Below are positions 7,577-14,771 of a stretch of DNA of 64,000 bases, in pieces. The position numbers and the translations under genes are program-made. Every line of letters begins with the position of its first letter. Positions within the stretch are counted from its first letter, which is position 1. The notes under the pieces were generated by a model, which made no database searches, was not told the origin of the DNA, and saw only the letters and a program-made list of their open reading frames with translations. The DNA comes from Candidatus Tenderia electrophaga (GTDB lineage Bacteria; Pseudomonadota; Gammaproteobacteria; Tenderiales; Tenderiaceae), in NCBI GenBank assembly GCA_001447805.1, contig CP013099.1, positions 1-64,000 on the forward strand, written 5' to 3'.

Positions 7577-8130
7577 TATCGCCGTCCTCCTGGCCTTGAG
7601 TTGGCGCCGACGAAATCAATCATGGTCCCTTGTCGGCAAAATCTAGGTCGTTACCAAAGAGATCGTCACGCCGGCATAAATTGTTTAGCTGTTGGCGGTG
7701 CGCAAGGTCAAGTGGCTGGCGCCCGAAGCGATAATGATCGTGCGCTGTAAAATTGGAGCCCGTCGTCTCGCCTTGGTTCGCCTGACGCCGAGCGCAGGCT
7801 TGTCATGGTTGCCAAGAGGGGGGGGGTAGAAACGCGGCGTTTGGAGGGATAGAGGCGCCGAGCGCTGGGTAATCCCCCCTTTAATGCCTTAATGTGAGAC
7901 AGACTATCGTCTGAAGCAGTAAAAGGACCGCTGTGGCACTATTGCCGCTCTGCTGCCCACTGTTCCCGGCCTGAGGAGGCGGTCTGTCGACCGGTTTTAC
8001 ACCGTGTCGCCCCCTGAAATCCGACGACATATTCAAGGCGTTGAAACCCCGGGCAAAAACCTGATGTGGCCCGAATAGTGCTAACAGCGATCTGCAGGTC
8101 AGGAAAACCATGCAACGGGGGAAATAGATC
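7577..8130. other. 554-base non-coding gap
   Basis: Lies between divergent genes (7121-7576 minus and 8131 plus). I see no tRNA, no convincing hairpin terminator and no ORF with good coding character. It contains a G9 homopolymer near 7820 and ends with GGGGGA as ribosome-binding site for the PEP-CTERM gene. It presumably carries both promoters. Confidence 0.5.
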
Positions 8131-8934
8131 ATGAGCAGACACGGATGGATATTGGCCGTGATGGCGTTTGCCATCAGCGCCAACGCCCAGGCGTTGGTGA
8201 TCGACAGCTTTGGTCTGGACCAAGGCCCTTATACGGATTCCACGCCAGGGGGAGGAAGTGAAAAAACGATTACCGGCGGTGTGGGTGGGGAAATCGTCTC
8301 TTTATCCTCGCTAGATGTTATTGGCGGAGCACGCGACCTGTGGACCAGCATGATCTCGGGTAGCGGAATGTCCACGGTCGAGGTTTCGGCAGGGACGCTC
8401 AACTTCAGCACCACCGCAGGTACCGTGGGGCGAGCTCAGGTGCAGTGGGACGGGTTCGATGGCTCTTCGGCGATCGATGCCACCGGGCTGGGGGGGATCG
8501 ATTTTCTTTTTGGCGGCAGCGATATGTCGCTGCATGTCAGCACCAATGCCGGCTTTCTGCTGGAGCTCAGTCTCTATACCGACGCGACGCGCTGGACCAC
8601 GGTCTCCCGGATGACCACCGCTGGCAGCGCAAGCTATCTGTTTCCCTTCGCCGACTTCAATACCCCGACCCTGTGCGGAATGGGTTCGGTAACGTGTGGC
8701 ACTGTCGGCGGGGTGGAGACCTCCAATGTAGGCGCCGTTGTGCTCGACATCAACCGCCTTAGCACTGCAGGTCTCGAAGCTAGTATCGGGCCACTCTCCG
8801 TGGTGCCCGAGCCGGAGATGCTGTATCTGTTTGGCATTGGCATGCTGGCCGCCCTGGTGCGTCACCGCCCGCGGCCGCGGGGGCGGGCAGCCGGATCAAT
8901 AGGGTCAGAGCCATTGGGTTTCACGAATCAATAA
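8131..8934 (+). CDS. PEP-CTERM sorted exported protein
   Basis: 267 residues. Signal peptide (WILAVMAFAISANAQA), a beta-rich Gly/Ser/Thr-rich secreted body, then the tripartite PEP-CTERM signal: VPEPEML, a hydrophobic helix YLFGIGMLAALV and an Arg-rich cluster (RHRPRPRGR). PEP-CTERM proteins are cleaved by exosortase (EpsH/XrtA) and usually displayed or released in exopolysaccharide producers; the exosortase must be encoded elsewhere. Oddity: 14 extra residues follow the Arg cluster, and these are encoded by a GGGTCAGA...TCTGACCC palindromic repeat at the edge of a mobile-element scrap, so the original stop was probably lost and replaced. Confidence 0.85.
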   Translation: MSRHGWILAVMAFAISANAQALVIDSFGLDQGPYTDSTPGGGSEKTITGGVGGEIVSLSSLDVIGGARDLWTSMISGSGMSTVEVSAGTLNFSTTAGTVGRAQVQWDGFDGSSAIDATGLGGIDFLFGGSDMSLHVSTNAGFLLELSLYTDATRWTTVSRMTTAGSASYLFPFADFNTPTLCGMGSVTCGTVGGVETSNVGAVVLDINRLSTAGLEASIGPLSVVPEPEMLYLFGIGMLAALVRHRPRPRGRAAGSIGSEPLGFTNQ

Positions 8935-8943
8935 ATCTGACCC
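8902..8943. repeat. REP-like palindrome at island edge
   Basis: Perfect 8-base inverted ends GGGTCAGA (8902-8909) and TCTGACCC (8936-8943) with a 26-base spacer. It overlaps the last codons of the PEP-CTERM gene. CTGACCC recurs at 9066-9072, on the other side of the IS3 fragment. Confidence 0.6.
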
Positions 8944-8953
8944 GGTTTTTCTT

Positions 8954-9061
8954 ACCAAAGAAACTCTCTGCCACAGCATTGTCCAGGCATTCTCCTTTCC
9001 GGCTCATGCTGCTGATGAGTTTATTTTCTCTTAGCAGTCTTTGGTAGTCTCCTGATGCGTA
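8954..9061 (-). pseudogene. IS3-family transposase fragment (OrfB C-terminal part)
   Basis: 36 codons read YASGDYQRLLREN, ISSMSRKGECLDNAVAESFFG: the conserved stretch around the last acidic residue (E) of the IS3-family DDE transposase. Homology stops sharply at both ends, and each edge carries a CTGACCC-G/T-GTTT copy (8937-8950 and 9066-9080). No inverted terminal repeats or OrfA remain, so it is an inert scrap. Confidence 0.85.
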
Positions 9062-9083
9062 GGTGCTGACCCTGTTTGTTTTT

Positions 9084-9404
9084 TTAACCAATAATTTCCG
9101 CCCTAAATAGATTGCATTGCAGGTCAGTATATAGCTGCACTGTCTTTCCTGACATTTTTGCTGTGAGTAGGTAGCTGACAAGAATTTTATACGATGTTGC
9201 GCTAACGTTCGGATCATTTGTTCGCAATTTCATGGATGTGCAGGTCGGAGATGGATCATCCGTCGTTATGTATATCTCATCATTGTTTGCGCCATGATTA
9301 ATTATCATTCTTTTAATTTTTCCCGTAGCACCCTCTTGTTCGTCTACGGCATACAGGTTACTTGATATTGAAGCCATAAAAGCCAAAGCAATTATTCTTT
9401 TCAT
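9084..9404 (-). CDS. Integron-cassette-type small secreted protein B
   Basis: 106 residues from the ATG at 9404 (AAGGTG 7 bases upstream; a GTG at 9413 is possible). Signal peptide MKRIIALAFMASISSNLYA. The mature part contains IKRMIIN, DEIYITTDD, TCTSMKL, LVSYLLTAKMSGKTVQLY and a final CNLFRAEIIG; two Cys are predicted to pair. It is laid out like cassette protein A next door and like many unnamed secreted proteins of marine integron cassettes. The start lies about 20 bases after the attC core GTTAGAG, the usual cassette geometry. The cassette's own attC should follow the stop at 9084 but is missing, replaced by the IS3 scrap. Function unknown. Confidence 0.75.
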   Translation of the reverse strand: MKRIIALAFMASISSNLYAVDEQEGATGKIKRMIINHGANNDEIYITTDDPSPTCTSMKLRTNDPNVSATSYKILVSYLLTAKMSGKTVQLYTDLQCNLFRAEIIG

Positions 9405-9420
9405 TTTGTACACCTTATAT

Positions 9421-9526
9421 CTCTAACGCCGCAAATCACCGGCACATTGGAGCAACGGGAGGCTTGTGGCATTCGCCACAAACGAGCGTTGCGTAAATGT
9501 GTCCGTGTGAATTTGCATTGTTATGT
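9421..9526 (-). repeat. attC recombination site of an integron gene cassette
   Basis: Read on the minus strand, the 106-base site opens with R'' ACATAAC (9526-9520), then AATGCAAATTCACACGG, and closes with GGTGATTTGCGGC and R' GTTAGAG (9427-9421). The two L arms pair as GCAAAT-CAC-CGG-CAC when three bases (T, A, A) are left unpaired: the extrahelical-base signature of attC sites. The centre forms a second hairpin TTGTGGC-GAAT-GCCACAA. It separates two minus-strand cassette genes. No integron integrase gene is present in the window. Confidence 0.85.
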
Positions 9527-9545
9527 TTTTGATCGCTCCCAAGCG

Positions 9546-9875
9546 TTACGGCACAACTTTTATATTACTAATCTCAGCCCAATCGTTAGGGTCACTACAA
9601 TAGACGTTTATATTTTTACCCGCCGCAAATGCCATTAATATTACTGACATTAACTGCTCTTTATTTCCTTGTGAGCTTCCCACTTTTGTCCAGGTTTTTT
9701 GTACACCGGACTCAACTACTGATGTACATGCATTGTTATATCCGTCTAATCTAATTTCAGTTCCGTCGGAATGGGTTTCCAACTCCAGAATTGTTGTTGG
9801 ACCAGTCCATCCCGTAGCAGCCAAACAATTTCCTGAAATTCCTGCGGCAATACATAGAGCTAATATTTTTTTCAT
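9546..9875 (-). CDS. Integron-cassette-type small secreted protein A
   Basis: 109 residues, ATG at 9875 with GAAGGAAAA upstream. Signal peptide MKKILALCIAAGISGNCLA. Mature part: TTILELETHSDGTEIRLDG, NACTSVVES, LMSVILMAFAAGKNINVY, then CSDPNDW. Same plan as protein B: short beta-rich domain, Cys-Thr-Ser around the middle, AGK(N/T)(I/V)xxY near the end. A core-site sequence GTTATGT (minus strand, 9911-9905) lies 29 bases upstream of the ATG and a complete attC lies 19 bases past the stop, so this is a full cassette of about 485 bases. Function unknown. Confidence 0.8.
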   Translation of the reverse strand: MKKILALCIAAGISGNCLAATGWTGPTTILELETHSDGTEIRLDGYNNACTSVVESGVQKTWTKVGSSQGNKEQLMSVILMAFAAGKNINVYCSDPNDWAEISNIKVVP

Positions 9876-9904
9876 TATTATTTTCCTTCATCTATTGGTT
9901 TAAA

Positions 9905-9911
9905 ACATAAC
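9905..9911 (-). other. Residual attC core site upstream of cassette A
   Basis: GTTATGT on the minus strand, 29 bases before the cassette A start codon. The rest of the upstream attC has been lost: the adjoining bases are the end of an IS1182-type element (GAGTTTTTCTACAGACTC). Confidence 0.6.
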
Positions 9912-10052
9912 GAGTCTGTAGAAAAACTCAAACACAAGTCTCTCCACCATCACTCGCCTCAGTTAATTTTTTACTACTCCCTATTTGACCCAATCCTCAC
10001 CGAGAAATAATACAGATCAATTCTTCCCGATACTTGAGACCTATTCCATTCG

Positions 10053-10241
10053 TTATGCCCCATTCCACGCATATCGGTGTATTTTGAATATGTTGTGGAT
10101 CATGCTAATCAATTGCCACTGGCCGTTGACCTTGTGCTTTCCTCTCAGGCTAAATCGCTTGAATCCTATGCTGCTCGTGATGTTCCCGAATACGGGCTCA
10201 ACAGTACCTAGCCGATGGCTATAGATATGCCTTCCCGTGGC
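10053..10241 (-). pseudogene. IS1182-type DDE transposase, C-terminal fragment
   Basis: 62 codons and a TAA on the minus strand: SHRLGTVEPVFGNI, RFSLRGKHKVNGQWQLISMI, HNIFKIHRYAWNGA. The EPVFGNI / LRG-x-KV-x-GQW series is the C-terminal signature of IS1182-group DDE transposases (E of the triad included). No start codon and no N-terminal part remain; the frame is cut at about 10241 where the RAYT repeat array begins. Downstream on the minus strand, the terminal-repeat-like GAGTTTTTCTACAGACTC (9912-9930) marks the IS end. Confidence 0.85.
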
Positions 10242-10244
10242 GCT

Positions 10245-10411
10245 ATAATAAAAGGGGTCAAAGCCCTTTACGAATAAAAGGGGTCAACGAATAAAAGAAC
10301 GAATAAAAGGGGTAATAAAAGGGGTCAAAGCCCTTTAAAAAGTATCTGTCACTTGCTATCCCGAATAAAAGGGGTCAAAGCCCTTTAAAAAGTATCTGTC
10401 ACTTGCTATCC
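10245..10411 (+). repeat. RAYT-associated repeat array, left side
   Basis: Six units beginning AATAAAAGGGG or a degenerate form (10245, 10273, 10290, 10302, 10314, 10364). Full units contain the hairpin AAAGGG-GTCAAAG-CCCTTT. The last two are an exact 48-base direct repeat with 50-base period (10314-10361 and 10364-10411), including AGTATCTGTCACTTGC. The array ends 31 bases before the transposase start and is inverted relative to the array on the other side of the gene. Confidence 0.9.
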
Positions 10412-10442
10412 TGCACATACTAAAATGGATAGGGTAGTTGCA

Positions 10443-11144
10443 ATGCCAAGAAAACCCCGTTTCTTCCTCCCAGGAGTTCCGGTTCATATCGTTCAGCGTG
10501 GCCATAGTCGTGAGCCTGTTTTCTTTGAAGATAACGACTATCTAGCATACCTACGCTGGTTGAAAGAAGGGGCGTCACGGTACAACATAGATATACATGC
10601 CTATGTGCTGATGACAAACCATATACATATCCTGGCCACGCCACATGATAAGGATGGTATTACAAGAATGATGCAGTATATAGGTAGGTTCTATGTTTCA
10701 TATATTAACCATACTTACGGCACAAGTGGTTCTATCTGGGAGGGGCGCTACAAATCCAGTCTTATTCATGACGAAGAGTACCTGCTTACATGCATGCGCT
10801 ATATAGAACTGAATCCAGTCAGGGCTAATATGGTGCGGTCACCTGGGCACTATCGTTGGTCTAGTTATCGATCTAATGGCCAGGGCAGGGAAGATGAGCT
10901 GCTAACACCCCATACAATGTATGTATCGTTAGGTAAAACTAATGCTGCTCGTACGGAATCATATAAGTCGCTATTTAAAGCCCACCTTGATAAAAATATG
11001 TTGGATGATATTCGAGCGGCCTGGCAGACGGGAACTCCGTTGGGGAATGATTATTTCCGCGAGCAGATCGAGGCCAAGCTGAAGCTCAAAGTAGGCCAGG
11101 CCCGAAGAGGTAGGCCATCTAAGCCAAAGGATAATGATGAGTGA
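10443..11144 (+). CDS. REP-associated tyrosine transposase (RAYT, Y1 family)
   Basis: 233 residues from the ATG at 10443 (AGGG 10 bases upstream; an ATG at 10425 is less likely). Single-strand DNA transposase of the IS200/IS605-like Y1 superfamily. Family features: MPRKPRFFLPGVPVHIVQRG, the HUH motif in LMTNHIHILATP, catalytic Tyr candidate in MMQYIGRFYVSYIN, then GSIWEGRYKSSLI and MRYIELNPVRANMV. It appears intact. Both flanks carry inverted arrays of GGGGTCAAAGCCCTT hairpins, the presumed substrates. Basic C-terminus (GQARRGRPSKPK). The last codons and stop overlap a 34-base sequence that is repeated at 11262-11295. Confidence 0.95.
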   Translation: MPRKPRFFLPGVPVHIVQRGHSREPVFFEDNDYLAYLRWLKEGASRYNIDIHAYVLMTNHIHILATPHDKDGITRMMQYIGRFYVSYINHTYGTSGSIWEGRYKSSLIHDEEYLLTCMRYIELNPVRANMVRSPGHYRWSSYRSNGQGREDELLTPHTMYVSLGKTNAARTESYKSLFKAHLDKNMLDDIRAAWQTGTPLGNDYFREQIEAKLKLKVGQARRGRPSKPKDNDE

Positions 11145-11341
11145 TATGTGGCAATATGCATTATAAGGGCGTTGACCCCTTTAGATTTTTTTATAAGGGC
11201 TTTGACCCCTTTAGATGTGACCCCTTTAGATGACCAAGGGCTTTGACCCCTTTAGATGACCATGAGTGATATGTGGCAATATGCATTATAAGGGCTTTGA
11301 CCTCTTTAGATGGCCCCTTTAGATTTGACCCCTTTAGATAC
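11137..11341 (-). repeat. RAYT-associated repeat array, right side
   Basis: Seven minus-strand units of ATCTAAAGGGGTCAAAGCCC or truncated versions (about 11161-11186, 11191-11216, 11217-11231, 11235-11257, 11286-11311, 11312-11325, 11326-11340). The 34 bases at 11137-11170, including the transposase stop, recur exactly at 11262-11295, so the array grew by duplication of the gene's 3' end. Confidence 0.9.
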
Positions 11342-11674
11342 GAATATTGAGCGTCAGCTCCTGGCCGGAAACAGACGTATAGGAGACGGCGCCCAAATGG
11401 AAGTGAAGTAGGCAAAAAGCAATGCATACCTCGCCCCGGCAGTTACGACGCGCTACCGGTTGGATCGAATGACGAATCCCGACAGACGACGCCTGTACCG
11501 CTCGACCACGGCACCCCACCACGTCGCCTCCGGCACCATGGCTCGGCCCCAGACGGGATGAGGGAGATCTCTTAACAACCTGTTCGTTATATTATCAAAC
11601 CGGCCCTGAAAGCGGCCACAATAGCGCAAGTAATAGACATAATTTATACATATCTTTATGATATTATGTAATTT
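11342..11674. other. Non-coding gap upstream of the Fic gene
   Basis: About 330 bases without a credible gene. The last 60 bases are very AT-rich and contain an imperfect inverted repeat (CATAATTTATACATA and TATTATGTAATTTATG, about 11637-11678) which may be an operator overlapping the Fic promoter. Nothing else identified. Confidence 0.45.
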
Positions 11675-12919
11675 ATGATTAGTTATGATGCGGACAAAGA
11701 AGCGGCCATGAAACCGGACAATAGCACACCCCTGGACAGGGGTGAGCCCGTATCTTTGATGGAACCTATGAGGATCTCCGAAGGTTCTCGCGATAGGGGA
11801 GAGCTCGCCGATCTTGCGGTCGAGTTGGCGGCGCATTCCGCAGGATTTCGCCGGAGCCTCCCGGAAGGCATCCTGACATCCCTGGCGGAGCTGGTCCGGG
11901 CAATGAACTGTTATTACAGCAACCTAATCGAAGGCCACGATACCCACCCGGTCGACATCGAACGCGCCCTGAAAAACGATTACAGCACCAACGCGGAAAA
12001 ACGGAACCTGCAACTCGAAGCCAAAGCACACATCGCGGTTCAGCAATGGATCGACGGCGGCGGAGTGCGCGGGCGCAGCGTAAGCGCGGACGGTATTTGC
12101 GAGATCCACGGTCGGTTTGGTGAACTCTTGCCGGATGAACTGCTGTGGGTTAAAAATCCTGATAATGGCGAACGGATGCGGGTCATTCCCGGTGCGCTTC
12201 GCGGACGTGATGTCAAAGTCGGTGAACACATCCCGATCAGTCCCGGCGCGCTTCCGCGTTTTCTCAAGCAATTTGAACAGACTTACAGCGGCCTGGGAAA
12301 AGCGGAGACGATTATAGCGGCTGCGGCAGCACACCACCGGCTATTATGGATACACCCATTCCTGGACGGCAATGGACGCGTAGCCAGACTGATGTCATAT
12401 GCGATGCTTCTAGACGCCCTGGATACCGGCGGCATTTGGTCTATTGCCCGTGGTCTTGCCAGGAACGTGCGGTCATACAAGAACCATTTGGCCCAATGTG
12501 ATCTTCCGCGCCACAATGATCTCGATGGGCGCGGCAATCTCAGTGAGCAAGGCTTGGTCTCGTTCACGCATTTCTTCCTTGAAATCTGCCTCGACCAGGT
12601 CAAGTTTATGGAAGAGTTAGTCCAGCCCGACCGGCTTAGGGGGCGTATTCTGCTCTGGGTCGAAGAAGAAATCCGCGCCGACGCGCTGCCGCAAAAGGCC
12701 GGGCGCATCCTGGAAGCAATTCTTTACCGAGGAGAACTACGGCGTGGGGACGTTCCGGAACTGATTGGGGCGAGCGACCGCCACTCCCGCCGCGTCGTTG
12801 CCGCCCTAATCGAACGCGGTGTTCTCGTCTCGGAAAGCACGCGCGCACCGCTGCGCCTCGCCTTCCCGGCCAAGCTGGCATCACGGTGGATGCCAGGACT
12901 ATTTCCGGAGCAACGCTAG
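11675..12919 (+). CDS. Fic family protein (AMP transferase-like)
   Basis: 414 residues if started at 11675 (ATG at 11708, residue 12, is an alternative; neither has a strong ribosome-binding site). The Fic core motif HPFLDGNGRVARL (H of HxFx(D/E)GN(G/K)R) is intact, so AMP or another NMP can be transferred to target hydroxyls. An N-terminal inhibitory helix is visible as YYSNLIEG (S/T-x-x-x-E-G), the class II arrangement with autoinhibition in cis. C-terminal winged-helix-like part (GRILEAILYRGELRRGDVPE, then GASDRHSRRVVAALIERGVL) probably binds DNA. Such stand-alone Fic-wHTH proteins are common on islands; no antitoxin gene is adjacent. Lies between RAYT repeats and tRNA-Phe. Confidence 0.92.
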   Translation: MISYDADKEAAMKPDNSTPLDRGEPVSLMEPMRISEGSRDRGELADLAVELAAHSAGFRRSLPEGILTSLAELVRAMNCYYSNLIEGHDTHPVDIERALKNDYSTNAEKRNLQLEAKAHIAVQQWIDGGGVRGRSVSADGICEIHGRFGELLPDELLWVKNPDNGERMRVIPGALRGRDVKVGEHIPISPGALPRFLKQFEQTYSGLGKAETIIAAAAAHHRLLWIHPFLDGNGRVARLMSYAMLLDALDTGGIWSIARGLARNVRSYKNHLAQCDLPRHNDLDGRGNLSEQGLVSFTHFFLEICLDQVKFMEELVQPDRLRGRILLWVEEEIRADALPQKAGRILEAILYRGELRRGDVPELIGASDRHSRRVVAALIERGVLVSESTRAPLRLAFPAKLASRWMPGLFPEQR

Positions 12920-13077
12920 CCTGTGGCGCAGAGACATTGGTCTCTCCTGTTAAGCAGAAAACCGGGTTAGCTCAGGCTTTTTCGTTTTGCCAATTCCAAT
13001 GAGAACCTGATATTGGTCGGTAATCTCAGACGGAGGAGAACAATAGGGGACAGAATAATTGAGTCTGGTTCTGATCG
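12920..13077. other. Short gap after the Fic gene
   Basis: No gene seen. It contains GGGGACAGAAT at about 13046-13056, a string often found in dispersed RAYT-type repeats and coincidentally similar to the 3' part of the nearby tRNA-Phe. Confidence 0.35.
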
Positions 13078-13266
13078 CTATTGATCGTTGAGTGCGTCGA
13101 TGAGCGCGCTGTCGCTGGACAGTTCGCGCAGCCCGGTGGGCGCCTGGTAGTTGGTGAGCAGCTTGCCGCGCGTGCCGTTGACCTTGTAGGTGGCCTGGGC
13201 CTCTTTCGCATCCTCGCCGAGGAGGTAGGAGATGGTTACGGGGGCGAGTTCCTGGAGGTTCTTCAT
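13078..13266 (-). CDS. Small protein of unknown function
   Basis: 62 residues from the ATG at 13266 (AAAGGTG upstream). Sequence such as ELAPVTISYLLGEDAKEA, YKVNGTRGKLLTNYQ and SSDSALIDALNDQ has ordinary amino-acid composition and codon use like the core genome, but I recognise no family and there is no supporting operon. Located between the Fic gene and tRNA-Phe; could be a relic. Confidence 0.4.
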   Translation of the reverse strand: MKNLQELAPVTISYLLGEDAKEAQATYKVNGTRGKLLTNYQAPTGLRELSSDSALIDALNDQ

Positions 13267-13523
13267 GGAGACACCTTTGCCGCCTTTAGCCGCGCCCTGG
13301 GCGTGGCGCCCGAGGCCTTGCCTTGATCGAAGTGTATGACTTGCTAGGACAGAACCATCAGGATGACCGAGCGTTATGCGCAGCTGGCACCGGAAAACGT
13401 ACATGCAGCCGTTGCCCGTTTGGAAACAAACGCAGAGTCACGATCAGGCCACGTTAGAGAGAAGCACGAATCAAGTAAATCCGGTCGGCTTGATGTAATT
13501 ACTTGATAGTGTAGAGAAAATAG

Positions 13524-13599
<76 letters not shown>

Positions 13600-13743
13600 G
13601 CCGGAAGGCGTGTATTAAACCAACAGGCCGTGACCGAGTCAAGTTTCTTTCGGCTTTTTGGGTTTTTTGCCGCCTTGGTGCCCGTGTTATTCTTAACGGT
13701 CCGTTACGCTGGATTTTGGGGTTGGCAAGGCATGGGAAGTGGT

Positions 13744-14769
13744 ATGAACTGGGGGCATTGCTTCATGGTGTTGGTGGCGCTGTTCGGGGCGGCGGCATGG
13801 GCGGCCGAGGAACGCATTGTCCGCTTTCATCACGAGGATATGAACGGTTGTGTGGCCTGCCACCAGGAGGGCGACGCCGAGCTCTTCAAAAAGGCGACTT
13901 CCACCGCCTGTGTCGAGTGCCACAAGCGGAAAGGGCTGAAGACCGATTTCAGTGCCGAGTTGCAACAGCTCGAGTCCGCCATCCGTAAGGCCAAGCCGAA
14001 AAAGCGTGCCGAGGGTCAGGGGCCGGGCATGAGTGTGCCGATCTACTACGATGAGACCCGTATCGGCGCCGATCCTAATGAGATGATCCGGATCCCGGCC
14101 GGTACCTTTATTCGCGGCACCGATTTTCGCCTGCCCGACGAGGGCCCGCGCCACGAGGTGGAGCTGCCGGCCTATTGGATCGACAAATACGAAGTCACCA
14201 ATCTTCAATACAAACAGTTTATCGATGCCACCGGTCATCGCTCGCCGCGCCATTTTCGCAATCGCAGCTTTCCCGAGGGCAAGGCTGATCACCCGGTGAC
14301 TCAAGTCAGTTGGTATGACGCCCACGACTATTGTGAGTGGGCCGGCAAGCGCCTGCCTGATGACAAGGAATGGGAAAAGGCGGCGCGCGGCACCGACGGG
14401 CGCATGTTTCCCTGGGGCAGCGGATTCAGCATCGATAAGGCCAACACCCCGGTGCGTTGGGCGGCTATGTATGTGGAGGGTGATACCACGCCGGTGGGCG
14501 CCTTCGAGGGCGGCAAGAGTCCGTACGGCCTGTACGACATGACCGGCAACGTGTGGGAATGGACCTCATCCTGGTACCTGCCTTACCCCGGCAACCAGCG
14601 CGTCACCGAGAACTACGGCGAGAAGTACAAGGTGCTCAAGGGCGGCTCATGGTGGGATTGTTCGTTCTACAAATGCGGCATCTCGGCGCCGGTGTTCAAC
14701 CGCAGCTTTTTCAATCCGCGTACCAAGAACGACAGCTTCGGCTTTCGTTGCGCCAAAGACGCCGAATAG
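13744..14769 (+). CDS. Diheme formylglycine-generating-enzyme-like protein
   Basis: 341 residues from the ATG at 13744, preceded by GGGAAG; upstream in-frame starts would begin in the tRNA spacer. Signal peptide MNWGHCFMVLVALFGAAAWA. Then two c-type heme sites, CVACH (C36-C39-H40) and CVECH (C56-C59-H60), a Lys-rich linker, and from about residue 115 a SUMF1/FGE-sulfatase domain: MIRIPAGTFIRGTDF, YWIDKYEVTN, WAGKRLPDDKEWEKAARG, MTGNVWEWTSSWY, GFRCAKD. The GGSW motif is followed by two Cys with C-x4-C spacing (C306 and C311), as in copper-dependent FGE, though shifted by one residue. The heme-FGE fusion is unusual; periplasmic electron-transfer-linked function is inference. The lipoprotein paralogue follows 2 bases downstream. 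Confidence 0.88.
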   Translation: MNWGHCFMVLVALFGAAAWAAEERIVRFHHEDMNGCVACHQEGDAELFKKATSTACVECHKRKGLKTDFSAELQQLESAIRKAKPKKRAEGQGPGMSVPIYYDETRIGADPNEMIRIPAGTFIRGTDFRLPDEGPRHEVELPAYWIDKYEVTNLQYKQFIDATGHRSPRHFRNRSFPEGKADHPVTQVSWYDAHDYCEWAGKRLPDDKEWEKAARGTDGRMFPWGSGFSIDKANTPVRWAAMYVEGDTTPVGAFEGGKSPYGLYDMTGNVWEWTSSWYLPYPGNQRVTENYGEKYKVLKGGSWWDCSFYKCGISAPVFNRSFFNPRTKNDSFGFRCAKDAE

Positions 14770-14771
14770 CC

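Noticed and set aside
8060-8080. Sigma-54-like promoter (TGGCCC...GTGCT) upstream of the PEP-CTERM gene
   Set aside because: Spacing between the GG and GC elements is one base too long and the match is partial.
7881-8223. Minus-strand frames in the gap before the PEP-CTERM gene
   Set aside because: No ribosome-binding sites and no recognisable domains; they run into the PEP-CTERM gene.
9447-9638. Plus-strand 63-codon frame across the attC site
   Set aside because: Lies over the attC and antisense to cassette gene A.
10245-11341. CRISPR array
   Set aside because: Units vary in length, have no unique spacers, and flank a transposase in inverted orientation.
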